DNA of 64,000 bases from Pseudogracilibacillus sp. (GCA_026169815.1 JAPFDT010000012.1:124001-188000), one strand, 5' to 3'. Shown: positions 33,321 through 43,872, counted from the stretch's first letter. Notes: a model not told the origin generated them from the sequence alone. Program-made: numbers and translations.

Positions 33321-34004
33321 TTAGTTTTGTAATTTAATTAACATATTTTTTGCTGCGTCTTGCTCTGCTTCTTTTTTTGATTTACCAATTCCTCTGGCAG
33401 ATTCTTTATCATTTACAACCACTTCAGCATGAAACTCTTTCGCATGGGAAGGACCTTTTTCTTCTACAATGCGATACTTTAAAAAGCTATCTCTTTCTTC
33501 TTGGATTAATTCTTGAAGTTTCGTTTTATAATCCATCACATGTGAAAAAGTATCATCAATAATATGTGGGAAAATGAATTTCTCTAAAAATTGCTGGCTT
33601 ACATCCATACCTTGATCTAAGTAAATCGCACCTAAAAAAGCTTCAAACACATCAGCTAATAGCGCTTGTCTATTTCTTCCGCCTGTACTTTCTTCTCCTT
33701 TACCGAGTAAAATATATTCATGTAAATGAAGTATGTTAGCAAAACGAAATAATGACTCTTCACAAACAATATTGGCACGTAATTTTGATAACTCGCCTTC
33801 ACTCATCGTCTTATGTTTGCGATATAAATAATCTGACACAGCAATTTCTAACACTGCATCTCCTAAAAATTCTAATCGCTCATTATCATGCAAATTTGCA
33901 TTTGGACGTTCGTTCACATAAGAGGAATGCGTAAAAGCTTGTTTGAGTAATGATTGATTAGTAAATGAAATATTAAATTTTTCTTTACATTGTTGTATAT
34001 CCAT
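33321..34004 (-). CDS. rnc: Ribonuclease III
   Basis: dsRNA endonuclease for rRNA and mRNA processing (227 aa). The catalytic signature [21 protein letters not shown] lies at about residues 42-62; a second acidic site is in [14 protein letters not shown] (near 116); the C-terminal dsRBD includes [18 protein letters not shown]. It starts after AAAGGAG and is downstream of acpP. Confidence 0.97.
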   Translation of the reverse strand: MDIQQCKEKFNISFTNQSLLKQAFTHSSYVNERPNANLHDNERLEFLGDAVLEIAVSDYLYRKHKTMSEGELSKLRANIVCEESLFRFANILHLHEYILLGKGEESTGGRNRQALLADVFEAFLGAIYLDQGMDVSQQFLEKFIFPHIIDDTFSHVMDYKTKLQELIQEERDSFLKYRIVEEKGPSHAKEFHAEVVVNDKESARGIGKSKKEAEQDAAKNMLIKLQN

Positions 34005-34021
34005 GAATGGACTCCTTTAAT

Positions 34022-34062
34022 AAAAAGTGAAAAGTCCCGCGCTTGCGAGACTTAACTTTTAC
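34022..34062 (-). terminator. Hairpin terminator after acpP
   Basis: The minus strand shows AAGTCTCGC, loop AAGC, GCGGGACTT followed by TTCACTTTTTATT. It closes the fapR-plsX-fabD-fabG-acpP operon just ahead of the rnc ribosome site. Confidence 0.7.
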
Positions 34063-34115
34063 TCATTATGTCTATGTATATGATATGAAATACATCCTAT
34101 TTCTATCATTTACAC

Positions 34116-34349
34116 TTATTGATTATCTTCAATAAATTGCACTGCATCTCCAACAGTATTGATGTTTTCTGCTTCTTCATCAGCAATTTCAATATCAAAC
34201 TCATCTTCTAATTCCATAACAAGTTCTACTACGTCTAATGAATCTGCTTCTAAGTCATCTCTGAAAGAGGCTTCCATCGTAATTGTAGACTCTTCTGCAT
34301 CTAATTGTTCTACAATGATTTCTTTTACACGATTAAATACTTCTGACAT
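34116..34349 (-). CDS. acpP: Acyl carrier protein
   Basis: Carrier of growing acyl chains (77 aa, acidic). The phosphopantetheine attachment serine is Ser37 in [17 protein letters not shown]. It starts after AGGAGGTG and is the last gene of the FapR-controlled fatty acid operon. Confidence 0.98.
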   Translation of the reverse strand: MSEVFNRVKEIIVEQLDAEESTITMEASFRDDLEADSLDVVELVMELEDEFDIEIADEEAENINTVGDAVQFIEDNQ

Positions 34350-34412
34350 TTAACTCACCTCCTAATAATATTATATGTGAATCCTTGAAAAAATTCTAGT
34401 CAAAATCATCCA

Positions 34413-35156
34413 TTACATGACCATACCGCCATCAACATGAATTGTTTGACCAGTTATATATTTAGCATCATCTGACGCTAAAAAGCAAACAACATTTGCT
34501 ACATCTTCTGGTTCCCCTAATTTTTCTAATGGGATTACATTTAATATAGCAGTTTTTTGACCTTCTGTTAATTCATCTGTCATATCAGTCGTAATAAATC
34601 CTGGTGCTACAGCATTTACATGAATGTTACGTGAAGCTAATTCTTTTGCTGTTGATTTTGTTAAACCAATTAAACCAGCTTTAGCTGCAACATAGTTTGC
34701 TTGTCCAGCATTACCATTTACTCCAACAATCGAAGCGATATTAATAATGTCACCACTACGTTGTTTCATCATTTGACGTGTGACAGCTTTTGTACATAAA
34801 AATGCACCTTTTAAATTCGTATTAATAACATCATCAAAATCTGCTTCTTTCATACGCATTAATAAACCATCACGAGTGACCCCCGCATTGTTTACTAAAA
34901 TATCGATTGAACCAAATGTTGTTACAACTTCTTTCATCATCGCTTTAACTGCTGCTTCATCCGCAACATCGGCTTGAACTTTAAAAGCTTGTACTCCTAA
35001 TGCTTTTACTTCTTGGACAACTTCTTCTGCTTTATCTTCGCTACCTGCATAGTTTATCGCAACATTTGCTCCGCGTCTAGCTAATTCTAATGCAATCGAC
35101 CGCCCAATTCCACGTGATGAACCTGTAACGATAGCATTTTTACCATTTAATGTCAT
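34413..35156 (-). CDS. fabG: 3-oxoacyl-[acyl-carrier-protein] reductase FabG
   Basis: NADPH-dependent SDR (247 aa) that reduces 3-ketoacyl-ACP. [10 protein letters not shown] cofactor loop (about 10-19), NNAG (near 88), catalytic Ser in INIASIVG (near 140) and YVAAKAG (Tyr-xxx-Lys near 153-157). It overlaps fabD by four bases and precedes acpP. Confidence 0.97.
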   Translation of the reverse strand: MTLNGKNAIVTGSSRGIGRSIALELARRGANVAINYAGSEDKAEEVVQEVKALGVQAFKVQADVADEAAVKAMMKEVVTTFGSIDILVNNAGVTRDGLLMRMKEADFDDVINTNLKGAFLCTKAVTRQMMKQRSGDIINIASIVGVNGNAGQANYVAAKAGLIGLTKSTAKELASRNIHVNAVAPGFITTDMTDELTEGQKTAILNVIPLEKLGEPEDVANVVCFLASDDAKYITGQTIHVDGGMVM

Positions 35157-36100
35157 GACGATTCTTCTCCTTTATACCACTCTAAAAAGGCTTGTAATGA
35201 CTTTTCATCTTGTACAGAAAATGTCTTTGTTTTACGATCAATTTTCTTCACAAGCCCTGATAATACATTCCCTGTTCCAACTTCTACAAACGCATCTACT
35301 TCCTGTTCCATCATATTTCGAATAGATTCTTCAAAACGAACAGGAGAATATAATTGTTCAATTAATAATTGTTTAATAGCCTCTTTGTCAGTAACAGCAT
35401 TAGCTGAAACATTTGCATATACCGGGATAATAGCATCTTGTAACGTAACTTCTTGTAAGGAAGCAGCAAACTCCTCATTTGCAGGCTTCATTAACCTAGA
35501 GTGAAATGGTCCACTTACATTTAATGGCAACACTCGTCTTGCTCCAGCTTGTTTTAAGATTGTTTCCGCTTCTTCAATGCCGCCTCTAGAACCAGAAATA
35601 ACAATTTGACCAGGACAATTTAAATTAGCAATATCAACAACTTCATCATCGCTAATATTAGTAAGTGCCTCTTTTATTTCCGCTTCTTTCATACCTAAAA
35701 CAGCCGCCATTGTTCCTTTACCTTTTGGAAAGGCTTGTTCCATCAACCTACCTCTCGTTGCAACTAAGGGTAAAGCTTCCTCTAAAGTGAGCGCACCTGA
35801 AGCTACTAATGCACTATACTCACCTAAACTATGCCCCACTGTCATCATTGGCTTAATCCCTTCATTTTGTAACAAAGTAAAAGCAGCGATACTGCTTAAT
35901 AATAAAGCAGGTTGTGCATTTTCTGTTTCTGTTAACTCTTCTGTGAGACCATCAAACATTAATTGCATTAAATTTTTGTTTAATACGCTATTTGCTGTTT
36001 GATATAATTCTTTGACATCTGCATACGTATCAAAAAAATCTTTTCCCATTCCTACAGTTTGTGACCCTTGACCTGGGAACATAAAAGCTACTTTTTTCAT
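35153..36100 (-). CDS. fabD: Malonyl-CoA:ACP transacylase FabD
   Basis: Loads malonyl groups onto ACP (315 aa). FMFPGQGSQ at the N-terminus, the nucleophile elbow [10 protein letters not shown] (Ser near residue 91), catalytic His in GPFHSRLM (near 200). It starts one base after plsX ends and overlaps fabG by four bases. Confidence 0.97.
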   Translation of the reverse strand: MKKVAFMFPGQGSQTVGMGKDFFDTYADVKELYQTANSVLNKNLMQLMFDGLTEELTETENAQPALLLSSIAAFTLLQNEGIKPMMTVGHSLGEYSALVASGALTLEEALPLVATRGRLMEQAFPKGKGTMAAVLGMKEAEIKEALTNISDDEVVDIANLNCPGQIVISGSRGGIEEAETILKQAGARRVLPLNVSGPFHSRLMKPANEEFAASLQEVTLQDAIIPVYANVSANAVTDKEAIKQLLIEQLYSPVRFEESIRNMMEQEVDAFVEVGTGNVLSGLVKKIDRKTKTFSVQDEKSLQAFLEWYKGEESS

Positions 36101-36101
36101 T

Positions 36102-37103
36102 TTACTCCTCCTTCGCGATATCTAATGACGCTACTGTTTCTTGAATTGTTTGTATCATATTTTGTTCAATCATTTGGCATGCTTGTTGTATCGTTATATA
36201 AATTGCTCGACTTTCAGATGAACCGTGCGATTTAATAACAGGTGCTACTAAACCAAACAATGCTGATCCACCATGTTCTGCATAGTCCATTTCTTTTCTT
36301 AAAGCCGATAAATCCTTTTTGATAACACTTGCTGCTAATTTAGCTTTTAAAGAAGACGTTAATGCTCCTTTAAACAATTTCATGACATGTAATGCTGTTC
36401 CTTCAATTGTTTTAAGTGCAATATTTCCACTAAATCCATCTGTTACTACAACATCAGCAACGCCATTCATCAAATCGCGCCCTTCAATATTACCGATAAA
36501 ATTAATTGGCGCATTACTTAATTGGTTAAACGTTTTTTTCATTAACGTATTTCCTTTTGTATCTTCTGTACCTACGTTTAGTAAAGCAACTTTAGGGTTG
36601 TTAATCATGCGAACTTTCTCACTATAAATGGACCCCATTATCGCATATTGCACGAGGTTATGGACATCTGCTTCCACATTTGCTCCTGCGTCTAACAATA
36701 AAAATCCTCTACCATCTGCTGTAGGTAATGTCGGACTTAATGCTGGACGATCTATTCCTTTCATGCGACCAACTACAAAAAGTCCTGCAACAACGAGAGC
36801 TCCGGTATTTCCTGCAGAGATGCATGCATCCGCTCTCTTTTCTTTCACTTCTGTGGCAGCTAAAACGAGGGAGGATGTTTTTTTACGACGAACAGCTCTT
36901 ATTGGCTCTTCATCTCCAGCAATTTGTTCTTCTGTATGTATAATCTCAATTCGTTCTTCGCTTGTTAAATATTGTTTAATCTTATGTTCATCACCGACTA
37001 AAGTAATGTGAAGTTTTTTATTATCTTTAATGGCGTCCATTGCTCCTTCAACGATAGCTTGCGGAGCGTTGTCACCACCCATTGCATCGATTGCTATTCT
37101 CAT
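36102..37103 (-). CDS. plsX: Phosphate acyltransferase PlsX
   Basis: Makes acyl-phosphate from acyl-ACP for PlsY in phospholipid synthesis (333 aa). [14 protein letters not shown] is the universal start; the ATG at 37103 follows GGGAGTG, so an upstream extension to 37169 is rejected because it overlaps fap[15 protein letters not shown] (near 225) and [12 protein letters not shown] (near 268) are conserved. Confidence 0.97.
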   Translation of the reverse strand: MRIAIDAMGGDNAPQAIVEGAMDAIKDNKKLHITLVGDEHKIKQYLTSEERIEIIHTEEQIAGDEEPIRAVRRKKTSSLVLAATEVKEKRADACISAGNTGALVVAGLFVVGRMKGIDRPALSPTLPTADGRGFLLLDAGANVEADVHNLVQYAIMGSIYSEKVRMINNPKVALLNVGTEDTKGNTLMKKTFNQLSNAPINFIGNIEGRDLMNGVADVVVTDGFSGNIALKTIEGTALHVMKLFKGALTSSLKAKLAASVIKKDLSALRKEMDYAEHGGSALFGLVAPVIKSHGSSESRAIYITIQQACQMIEQNMIQTIQETVASLDIAKEE

Positions 37104-37116
37104 CTTTAACACTCCC

Positions 37117-37680
37117 TTATTTATCGCTCGTTCGATACATTTGGAATAAACCAGTAAATACAAGCTCATTTTTTACATAACTGTTTACTTGCACATTCGT
37201 TAAGCCTGTATCAGTTTCGGGTAATACTTCAGCTTTAGCAACAACTTGTTCACCAAGTTTCACTTGTCGTTTAAAACTAATTTCCGACTTTTTTGTTAAA
37301 GCAAGTTCATCGTTAATAACAGCGACTGCTAACGAATTAGCTTGGGCAAATAAGTGATGCCCTCGTGCAATTTTATTACGAGAAAAGACTTGCTCTGTTT
37401 GAATCGTAACAATCGATATTGCACGTTGATCCAACTCTAAATCTATGACATCTCCTATTACTTCATCCAAAGGCAATGATTTAACCGTTTCATTCCACTG
37501 ACTTGTCGCGACTGATTTAATGCGTTCTCGTAATTCTGGTATCGCTAATTCTAAACGATCTAGTCGTATCGTTTGAATACTGACGTTAAAATGATTTGCC
37601 AATTCTTCATCTGTAATAAAAGGTGTCTGTTCAATTTTATTCAATAATAATTGTTGTCTTTCACTTTTTTTAATTTTCAT
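37117..37680 (-). CDS. fapR: Fatty acid/phospholipid biosynthesis repressor FapR
   Basis: A malonyl-CoA-responsive repressor of lipid genes (187 aa). The N-terminal HTH reads [34 protein letters not shown] (about 20-53); the C-terminal hot-dog effector domain contains [24 protein letters not shown] (near 102-125). I start at ATG 37680 (MKIKKSERQ), which aligns with B. subtilis, though its ribosome site is weak. A FapR operator lies just upstream, implying autoregulation. Confidence 0.96.
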   Translation of the reverse strand: MKIKKSERQQLLLNKIEQTPFITDEELANHFNVSIQTIRLDRLELAIPELRERIKSVATSQWNETVKSLPLDEVIGDVIDLELDQRAISIVTIQTEQVFSRNKIARGHHLFAQANSLAVAVINDELALTKKSEISFKRQVKLGEQVVAKAEVLPETDTGLTNVQVNSYVKNELVFTGLFQMYRTSDK

Positions 37681-37704
37681 TATCCCACATCCATAACACA
37701 TTGA

Positions 37705-37721
37705 TTATGACTAGGTACTAA
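37705..37721 (-). promoter_or_regulatory. FapR operator upstream of fapR
   Basis: The minus strand reads TTAGTACCTAGTCATAA, a near match to the FapR box known from B. subtilis (TTAGTACC..). It sits 25-41 bases ahead of the fapR start, where it would overlap the promoter or early leader. It implies malonyl-CoA control of fapR-plsX-fabD-fabG-acpP. Confidence 0.78.
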
Positions 37722-37776
37722 AAGTAATATATAACAGCACATCTAATAATGCAAGTAGTAAAGAGATGATTTTTAT

Positions 37777-39816
37777 TTAATCAAATCGTTGGTCAATTGC
37801 TTCATCACTTACTAATAGTTGCAACTCTTTATATGCTGGGTCTTGTTCTAATAAGTCATTCTGAACAATATTAGCCGCATCTTGTCTTGCTACTTCTAAC
37901 GCACGATAATCATGAACAATATCGGCAACTTTAAATTCCGGTAAACCACTTTGTTTTTTACCGAAAAAGTCTCCGGGACCACGAAGCTTTAAATCTTCCT
38001 CCGATAAAACGAAACCATCATTTGTTTCTGTCATAATGCGCATGCGTTCTTTTCCTACTTCACCTTTTGGATCTGCAATTAAAATACAATAACTTTGTTT
38101 ATCTCCTCTACCAACCCGACCTCTTAATTGATGTAATTGGGACAAACCAAATCGTTCGGCATCATAAATGACCATCAATGTAGCGTTCGGCACGTTCACC
38201 CCAACTTCAATAACAGTTGTTGCTACTAAAACATGAATCTTGTTAAGTGCAAAATCGTTCATAATCGCATCTTTTTCTTCTGCGGTTAATCGTCCATGTA
38301 ATAAACCAATATTTACTTCTTCTGGATAGTAATCTTGTAATTGCTCATATAAATCAATTGCATTTTGATAATCAAACGCTTCTGACTCCTCGATTAACGG
38401 TGAAACAACATATGCTTGCTCACCACGATCAATAGCTTTTTGAATAAACTGTAAAACGCGATCTAACATATTTTCCTTTACCCAGTATGTTTCAATTTCT
38501 TTTCGTCCTGCAGGTAATTCATCAATAATCGATACATCCATATCCCCAAAAGCAGTAATCGCTAACGTTCTTGGTATTGGTGTTGCTGTCATAAATAATA
38601 CATCTGGTGATAACCCTTTTTCTCTTAATGTTTGTCGTTGTTTCACTCCGAAACGATGTTGTTCATCAATAACAACAAATCCTAACTGAGCAAACTTCAC
38701 TTCTTCTTGAATGAGCGAATGCGTACCGATAACGATATCTACCTTTTGTTCAACGATTTCTTCTAATATTTCTCTTCGCTTTTTACCTTTAATCGAGCTT
38801 GTTAACAACGTAATATTAACAGCATCACCTAACATCGATACTAATGATTCATAATGTTGTTCTGCTAATATTTCAGTTGGTACCATAAAAGCTCCTTGAA
38901 ATCCTGCTGTAACAGATGCATATAAACAAATAGTAGCGACAGCAGTTTTTCCTGACCCTACATCTCCTTGTAGTAAACGATTCATTTGAATTGGTGAAGT
39001 CATATCACGTTTAATTTCTTGTAATACTTTTTGTTGAGCCCCTGTTAAAGCAAATGGCAATTGTTCGATAAAACCCTCAACAATAGGGATATCTATTTGT
39101 TGCTCTATCCCACCTGCATCAATTTTATGACGTTGTTTCAATAAATTCATTTTTAGTTGGAACAACAACAATTCTTCATAGACAAATCGTCGTCGCGCAT
39201 GCTTTAATGTTGTTGGACTATCTGGTGTATGTAATTGTATAACAGCATCTTTACGATTGGGAATTTTATATGAATCCAAATAACTTTCAGGCAAAATCTC
39301 TTCGATTGATTCAGCATATTTACTCAAACTCTGTGTAATTAATCCTTTAATCTTCGCATTTGTTATATTACCTTTCACAGAATAAAACACTTGAATTTTA
39401 ACATCTGATTCTGGTTCACCAAGTTGATAATAATTCACTGTTATTTGTAAGCGATGTGCATCCCATTTTCCACTCAATGTCACTTTATCGCCTTGTTTCA
39501 ATTGTTTTTTTGCAAAAGCTCTATTAAACATGACAGCTTTTACTGCAACATTTTCTATTCCTACAGTTAAGGTTAATCGTGATTTTTTAGGTCCATAAAA
39601 CTGCAAATTGGGTTCATGCATAATCGTTCCGACAATCGTCACATTATCATCATGAATCAACTCTTGTAACGGCTTTATTTCCGCCATATCATAGCGCGAG
39701 GGAAAATACATCACGAGATCTTCTATCGTATTAATTTCCATTAACGCTAAATCTTCTTTTGTTTTTTCTCCCACTCCTTTTAACACTTCAACTGAGTCTG
39801 TTAGCACATTATCCAC
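37777..39816 (-). CDS. recG: ATP-dependent DNA helicase RecG
   Basis: Replication-fork regression and junction helicase (679 aa). N-terminal OB wedge domain (about 60-150), Walker A LLQGDVGSGKTAVA (near 282), DEQH box VVIDEQHRFG (near 383), TATPIPRTLA, and C-terminal QLRGRVGRG (near 572). In B. subtilis sdaAB-sdaAA lie between fakA and recG; they are missing here. Confidence 0.97.
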   Translation of the reverse strand: MDNVLTDSVEVLKGVGEKTKEDLALMEINTIEDLVMYFPSRYDMAEIKPLQELIHDDNVTIVGTIMHEPNLQFYGPKKSRLTLTVGIENVAVKAVMFNRAFAKKQLKQGDKVTLSGKWDAHRLQITVNYYQLGEPESDVKIQVFYSVKGNITNAKIKGLITQSLSKYAESIEEILPESYLDSYKIPNRKDAVIQLHTPDSPTTLKHARRRFVYEELLLFQLKMNLLKQRHKIDAGGIEQQIDIPIVEGFIEQLPFALTGAQQKVLQEIKRDMTSPIQMNRLLQGDVGSGKTAVATICLYASVTAGFQGAFMVPTEILAEQHYESLVSMLGDAVNITLLTSSIKGKKRREILEEIVEQKVDIVIGTHSLIQEEVKFAQLGFVVIDEQHRFGVKQRQTLREKGLSPDVLFMTATPIPRTLAITAFGDMDVSIIDELPAGRKEIETYWVKENMLDRVLQFIQKAIDRGEQAYVVSPLIEESEAFDYQNAIDLYEQLQDYYPEEVNIGLLHGRLTAEEKDAIMNDFALNKIHVLVATTVIEVGVNVPNATLMVIYDAERFGLSQLHQLRGRVGRGDKQSYCILIADPKGEVGKERMRIMTETNDGFVLSEEDLKLRGPGDFFGKKQSGLPEFKVADIVHDYRALEVARQDAANIVQNDLLEQDPAYKELQLLVSDEAIDQRFD

Positions 39817-39912
39817 TCTTTCTTCATTCCATTTAAATTAATCTATCTCTATTTATTATAACAAACATAAATCTATAAAAACAAAAAAGACTGCATGAGC
39901 CTAATCTATACT

Positions 39913-39957
39913 AAATAAAAAACGAGAAATACATCTTTAATTAGATATATTCCTCGC
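39913..39957 (-). terminator. Hairpin terminator after fakA
   Basis: Arms CGAGAAATACATCT (39923-39936) and AGATATATTCCTCG (39943-39956) pair with two mismatches around a TTAA-containing loop. The minus strand then runs into T6, just past the fakA stop. Confidence 0.75.
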
Positions 39958-39976
39958 TAGCTTATACAATCACAAA

Positions 39977-41623
39977 TTACTCTACCATAATAATAAATGA
40001 ATAAATTGGTTGATTTCCTTGATAAAATTCTACTTCAACTTCGTCCATTTCTGAAGCAGCATAATCTTCTAATGCACTCACTTCTGCTTCATCAACATCT
40101 TCACCATAAAATACAGTTACTAATTCATCATCTTCATCTACCATAGTTGATAATAAATTTATAGTCGCTGTAACTTTATCAGTATGTGTAACGACGATTG
40201 TATCATCATTCATGCCCATGTATGAGTCTTTTTTAATGTCAATATCATTAATCACTGTATCACGGATCGCATACGTAATTGATCCAGTTTTCACTTCTTC
40301 GATTGCCTCTAACATTGCTGCTTCATTTTCTTCATTTGATTGATCAAGGTCGAAAGCAAATAATGCACTAATCCCTTGAGGAATCGTTGTTGAAGGAATA
40401 ATAATAACTTCTTTGTCTGTTAACTCTTTTACTTGGTTTGCTGCCATAATGATATTTTTATTGTTTGGAAGCACATAAGTACATGTTGCATTTGTATTTT
40501 CAATTGCTGCAAGTAAATCTTCAGTACTTGGATTCATCGTTTGTCCGCCTTCGATAATCGTTGTTGCTCCAATACTAGTAAACATATCTTTTAAACCATC
40601 GCCCATAGATACAGTTACAATACCAAATTCTTTAGCTTCTTGCACTTTGGTTTCTTGTTCATTTACAATCGATTCATATTGTTGACGCATATTTTCGATG
40701 TCAATTTTTGCAAGATCACCATAACGTTGCCCTATTGTCATCACTTCACCAGGATATTCTGTATGAATATGAATTTTTACGAAGTCTGTATCTGAAGCAA
40801 CTAGTAACGAATCTCCATGCTCGCTCAATTCTGCGCGAAATGCATCTTCATTAAACGGATGTTTAGCAACTTTATCTTCATCAAACTGGACAAAAAACTC
40901 TGTACAATAGCCATATTCAATTGATTCTTTATCAATAAAAGACTGTACAGATTTCTCATGTTCAAGTTCAACTAATGTGTCGATATCAAGTGTATCTTGT
41001 TCAGGTAATGCTTCTCCTTTAAGTGAAGCAAGAAATCCTTCATAAATAACAAGAAGTCCTTTTCCACCAGAATCGACAACTCCAACTTCTTTTAATATTG
41101 GTAATAATTCAGGAGTACGATCTAATGATGCTTTAGCTTCTAGAACTATTTGTTCCATTAAATCAATTATATCGATTGGTTCTTGAACTAACTCTGTTGC
41201 TTTATTTGCTGCGTCTTTAGCAACAGTTAGAATTGTACCTTCAACAGGTTTTGTAACTGATTGATAAGCAACTTTGACACCTTGAGCTAATCCCGCTGCA
41301 ACATCTTCACTCGTTAATGTTGTTTTTTCGTCTTGAGCTTGGGCAAAACCACGGAATAACTGAGATAAGATAACACCTGAATTACCACGCGCGCCCATTA
41401 ACAGGCCTCTGACAAATGCATGCAATACTGTATGTAAGTTCTCACCTTTTACTTTTTTTAATTCTTCTACACCAGCAGTTAATGATAAATTCATGTTCGT
41501 ACCTGTATCTCCATCTGGTACTGGAAATACGTTCAATGTATTAATTAAGTCTCGATTGTTTGATAAGTTAGTAGCGCCCATTTTTACCATATGAATAAAT
41601 GTAGCACTATTGATATTTTTCAA
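39977..41623 (-). CDS. fakA: Fatty acid kinase subunit FakA (DAK2/DegV-type, YloV)
   Basis: ATP-dependent kinase (548 aa) that phosphorylates fatty acids bound to FakB/DegV proteins and feeds PlsX/PlsY. N-terminal DhaL domain: FPVPDGDTGTNM (near 32-43) and GARGNSGVILSQLFRGF (near 98-114); the C-terminal half resembles the YloV family. Asp-rich loops provide the metal site. In B. subtilis yloU (Asp23 family) directly precedes it; here that slot holds a repeat. Confidence 0.93.
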   Translation of the reverse strand: MKNINSATFIHMVKMGATNLSNNRDLINTLNVFPVPDGDTGTNMNLSLTAGVEELKKVKGENLHTVLHAFVRGLLMGARGNSGVILSQLFRGFAQAQDEKTTLTSEDVAAGLAQGVKVAYQSVTKPVEGTILTVAKDAANKATELVQEPIDIIDLMEQIVLEAKASLDRTPELLPILKEVGVVDSGGKGLLVIYEGFLASLKGEALPEQDTLDIDTLVELEHEKSVQSFIDKESIEYGYCTEFFVQFDEDKVAKHPFNEDAFRAELSEHGDSLLVASDTDFVKIHIHTEYPGEVMTIGQRYGDLAKIDIENMRQQYESIVNEQETKVQEAKEFGIVTVSMGDGLKDMFTSIGATTIIEGGQTMNPSTEDLLAAIENTNATCTYVLPNNKNIIMAANQVKELTDKEVIIIPSTTIPQGISALFAFDLDQSNEENEAAMLEAIEEVKTGSITYAIRDTVINDIDIKKDSYMGMNDDTIVVTHTDKVTATINLLSTMVDEDDELVTVFYGEDVDEAEVSALEDYAASEMDEVEVEFYQGNQPIYSFIIMVE

Positions 41624-41933
41624 TGTGAAATAAACCTCCTAGAATAAACCAATATATAAATATTTTTAATATATAATGGACGAAAACAGTACTACTATAT
41701 TGTACATATTTTAAGACAGATGTGAAAGAATAACCTTTACTTTTACGTTGGTTGAGATAAAAGTTTGTGTGAGAACGATTATTTATCCATGTCCATAAAA
41801 CTATTATGCTACACATTATAACTCAATCGTTATGAATACGCTATGTATTTTTATTTTCAAATTGTACCAAAAAGCACCTCTACAACATGCAGAAATTAAT
41901 TTAACTTTTTCAAAATAAAAATTAAAAAAGTTA

Positions 41934-42540
41934 GTAGACAGAAACAGTGACGTAAAAAAATATAATTTAGTTTAGTGTTAGGCATTTTGTCGCTCCGGGT
42001 CGTTTCTTTCCGTGGGCACGGCCTCAACTTCTGTAGCAACACTAACGTGTTGCTACAGGGATTTTCGGACTCGTGCTGTTCCCACAGGAGTAAACGACCC
42101 TCCGCTCCAAACTGCCGATATAAATAGAAAAGATACCGAATATAGCTCTTTTCACTTTTAAAATCAATTGGAATTAATATTATCTTTTTATTACCAAAGA
42201 AAAATAAACGTTAGTATTGTTAATTCTACAAACAAGGAAAAACTGTCACTGAAAAAGTGATTACAGCAAATAAAACTAGAAAAACAAATACAAAGCAGTC
42301 CGAATATATGGAGACTCCTGCGAGAGAAAAGAGCCGATGTGAGACCCTGCAAGGCGAAGCCTGAAGGCAGGCAAAGATCGTCACGTCCTGTGCTTCGCGG
42401 CTCACTGATCTCTCGCGGAAAGCGGAATATATTCGGACTGCGATGGTTATTTTCTAACTATTTTATATAAAACAAACTTTTTTCAGCTTAGTGCAAAGTG
42501 CAATGGTTTTCTATAATGTTCCTGCACAGTTTACGTTTAC
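41934..42540. repeat. Family I composite palindromic element, copy 3 (modules B and A)
   Basis: 607 bp between divergent fakA and rpmB, where yloU would be expected. The left end is ACAGAAACAGTGACGTAA; the right end (42522-42540) is its degenerate inverse. Module B-type 41981-42116 (outer arms GGCATTTTGTCGC / complement region) has a core with a perfect 12-bp hairpin at 42031-42058. Module A 42295-42441 has the perfect 15-bp outer stem and a 30-base insert with a CAC-GTCCT-GTG microhairpin. The layout is the reverse of copies 4 and 5. The flank 41624-41933 contains nothing else I can recognise apart from the fakA promoter region. Confidence 0.75.
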
Positions 42541-42647
42541 TCTGCAATCACTTATTCTATGTTCTATGAAAATTAACTTTGCTTTATTTCTTTCAATGTG
42601 GTAAATTAAATAAGTATGCAATGAACACATAGTAAGGAGGGGTTTGT

Positions 42648-42836
42648 ATGTCAAGAAAATGTGTGATCACAGGACGTAAAACTGGTACAGGTAATAATCG
42701 CTCTCATGCGCTTAACTCTTCGAAACGTAAATGGAAAGCTAACGTACAAAAAGTTAGAATTATGGTAGATGGCAAGCCTAAACGTGTTTATGTTTCAGCA
42801 CGTGCTTTAAAATCAGGTAAAGTCCAAAGAGTATAA
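42648..42836 (+). CDS. rpmB: 50S ribosomal protein L28
   Basis: Large-subunit protein L28 (62 aa): [21 protein letters not shown], then [13 protein letters not shown] and [14 protein letters not shown]. Only one cysteine (C5) is present, so this is the zinc-free (C-minus) form. It is the only ribosomal gene on the plus strand here, with strong AAGGAGG upstream, and its own terminator. Confidence 0.97.
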   Translation: MSRKCVITGRKTGTGNNRSHALNSSKRKWKANVQKVRIMVDGKPKRVYVSARALKSGKVQRV

Positions 42837-42857
42837 GTTCGATGATGACTCAAATGT

Positions 42858-42885
42858 AAAAAGCACCTCTATAGGTGCTTTTTTT
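42858..42885 (+). terminator. Intrinsic terminator after rpmB
   Basis: AAAAAGCACCT and its perfect complement AGGTGCTTTTT around a four-base loop, followed by further Ts, 21 bases past the rpmB stop. Confidence 0.92.
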
Positions 42886-42955
42886 ACGTTTGGAGTCAAA
42901 ATTAACGAAGCTCATTTAATAAAAGTGACAAATAATGTAAATAAATTCAGTTTAT

Positions 42956-43036
42956 TTAATCTTTCTTAATCATTCCTACCATCACCCGGACAATACTTCC
43001 TATAAACCTTGGGAGTTTAATTGTATAAAACTTCAT
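42956..43036 (-). CDS. spoVM: Stage V sporulation protein M (26 aa)
   Basis: A tiny amphipathic helix that recognises the positively curved forespore surface and anchors SpoIVA. The ATG at 43036, preceded by AGGAGGAGG, opens MKFYTIKLPRFIGSIVRVMV and ends in GMIKKD: 26 aa, the same length as B. subtilis SpoVM (MKFYTIKLPKFLGGIVRAML..). The position between rpe and rpmB is conserved. It is too short for most gene finders. thiN, which lies between rpe and spoVM in B. subtilis, is absent. The 180 bases between spoVM and rpe contain only a weak inverted repeat (ATTCCTTG / CAAGGAAT). Confidence 0.95.
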   Translation of the reverse strand: MKFYTIKLPRFIGSIVRVMVGMIKKD

Positions 43037-43218
43037 GTATTCCTCCTCCTTACTACTAAAATAATCAAAGTTAACTTAGATTAGTCCCTTTAAAATAAGA
43101 AAATTCCTTGAATCATCTCCTATGGAAAAGCTTCACAACTATCTAATAATAATCGTATGCGAGCTTTACGGAAATAATACAAGGAATTCAAGGTTTAATA
43201 GAAAAGATATTTATATTT

Positions 43219-43872
43219 TTATAGAATAGATTGGCGAATCGCTGTCATAGCTTGTGTGCGATCACTTTCATTAAAAATTGCACTTCCTGCAACAAGTACG
43301 TCAGCACCTCTGTCGGTACATAATTTTGCAGTTTCTACATTGACGCCCCCATCAATTTCAATTTCGTACGTATAATTACGTTCTTCTCTTAATTGATTTA
43401 AGCGTTCAATTTTAGTTAATGCTTCATGAATAAATGATTGGCCACCGAATCCAGGATTAACTGTCATGACGAGTACCATATCAACTAAAGGTAAGATTTC
43501 CTCAATAACAGATACAGGTGTAGCTGGATTAATGACGACACCTGGTTTTACACCTTCATCTTTAATTAATTGAAGCGTACGATGTAAATGCGGACAAGCT
43601 TCTTGATGTACGGTAATAATGGATGCCCCTGCTTTAGCAAACTGTGGAATATATTTATCTGGATTTTCAATCATTAAATGCACATCCAACGGTAAATCAG
43701 TTATCGGTCGAATTGATTCTACAATTAATGGGCCAATTGTAATATTCGGTACAAAATGACCGTCCATGACATCAACATGAATATAATCTGCTCCGCCTTG
43801 TTCTACTTCTTTAATTTCTTGACCTAATTTTGAGAAATCTGCTGACAAAATAGATGGTGCGATTTTTATCAT
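43219..43872 (-). CDS. rpe: Ribulose-phosphate 3-epimerase
   Basis: TIM-barrel epimerase of the pentose phosphate pathway (217 aa): IAPSILSADFSKL, HVDVMDGHFVPNITIGP (near 33-49), DVHLMIENPD, VNPGFGGQSF (near 138-147) and EIDGGVN (near 172) hold the metal and phosphate sites. It overlaps rsgA by four bases, as in the conserved prpC-prkC-rsgA-rpe cluster. Confidence 0.97.
   Translation of the reverse strand: MIKIAPSILSADFSKLGQEIKEVEQGGADYIHVDVMDGHFVPNITIGPLIVESIRPITDLPLDVHLMIENPDKYIPQFAKAGASIITVHQEACPHLHRTLQLIKDEGVKPGVVINPATPVSVIEEILPLVDMVLVMTVNPGFGGQSFIHEALTKIERLNQLREERNYTYEIEIDGGVNVETAKLCTDRGADVLVAGSAIFNESDRTQAMTAIRQSIL

Noticed and set aside
36628-37011. 127-aa plus-strand frame opposite plsX
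   Set aside because: Antisense shadow of plsX, whose conserved motifs are intact.
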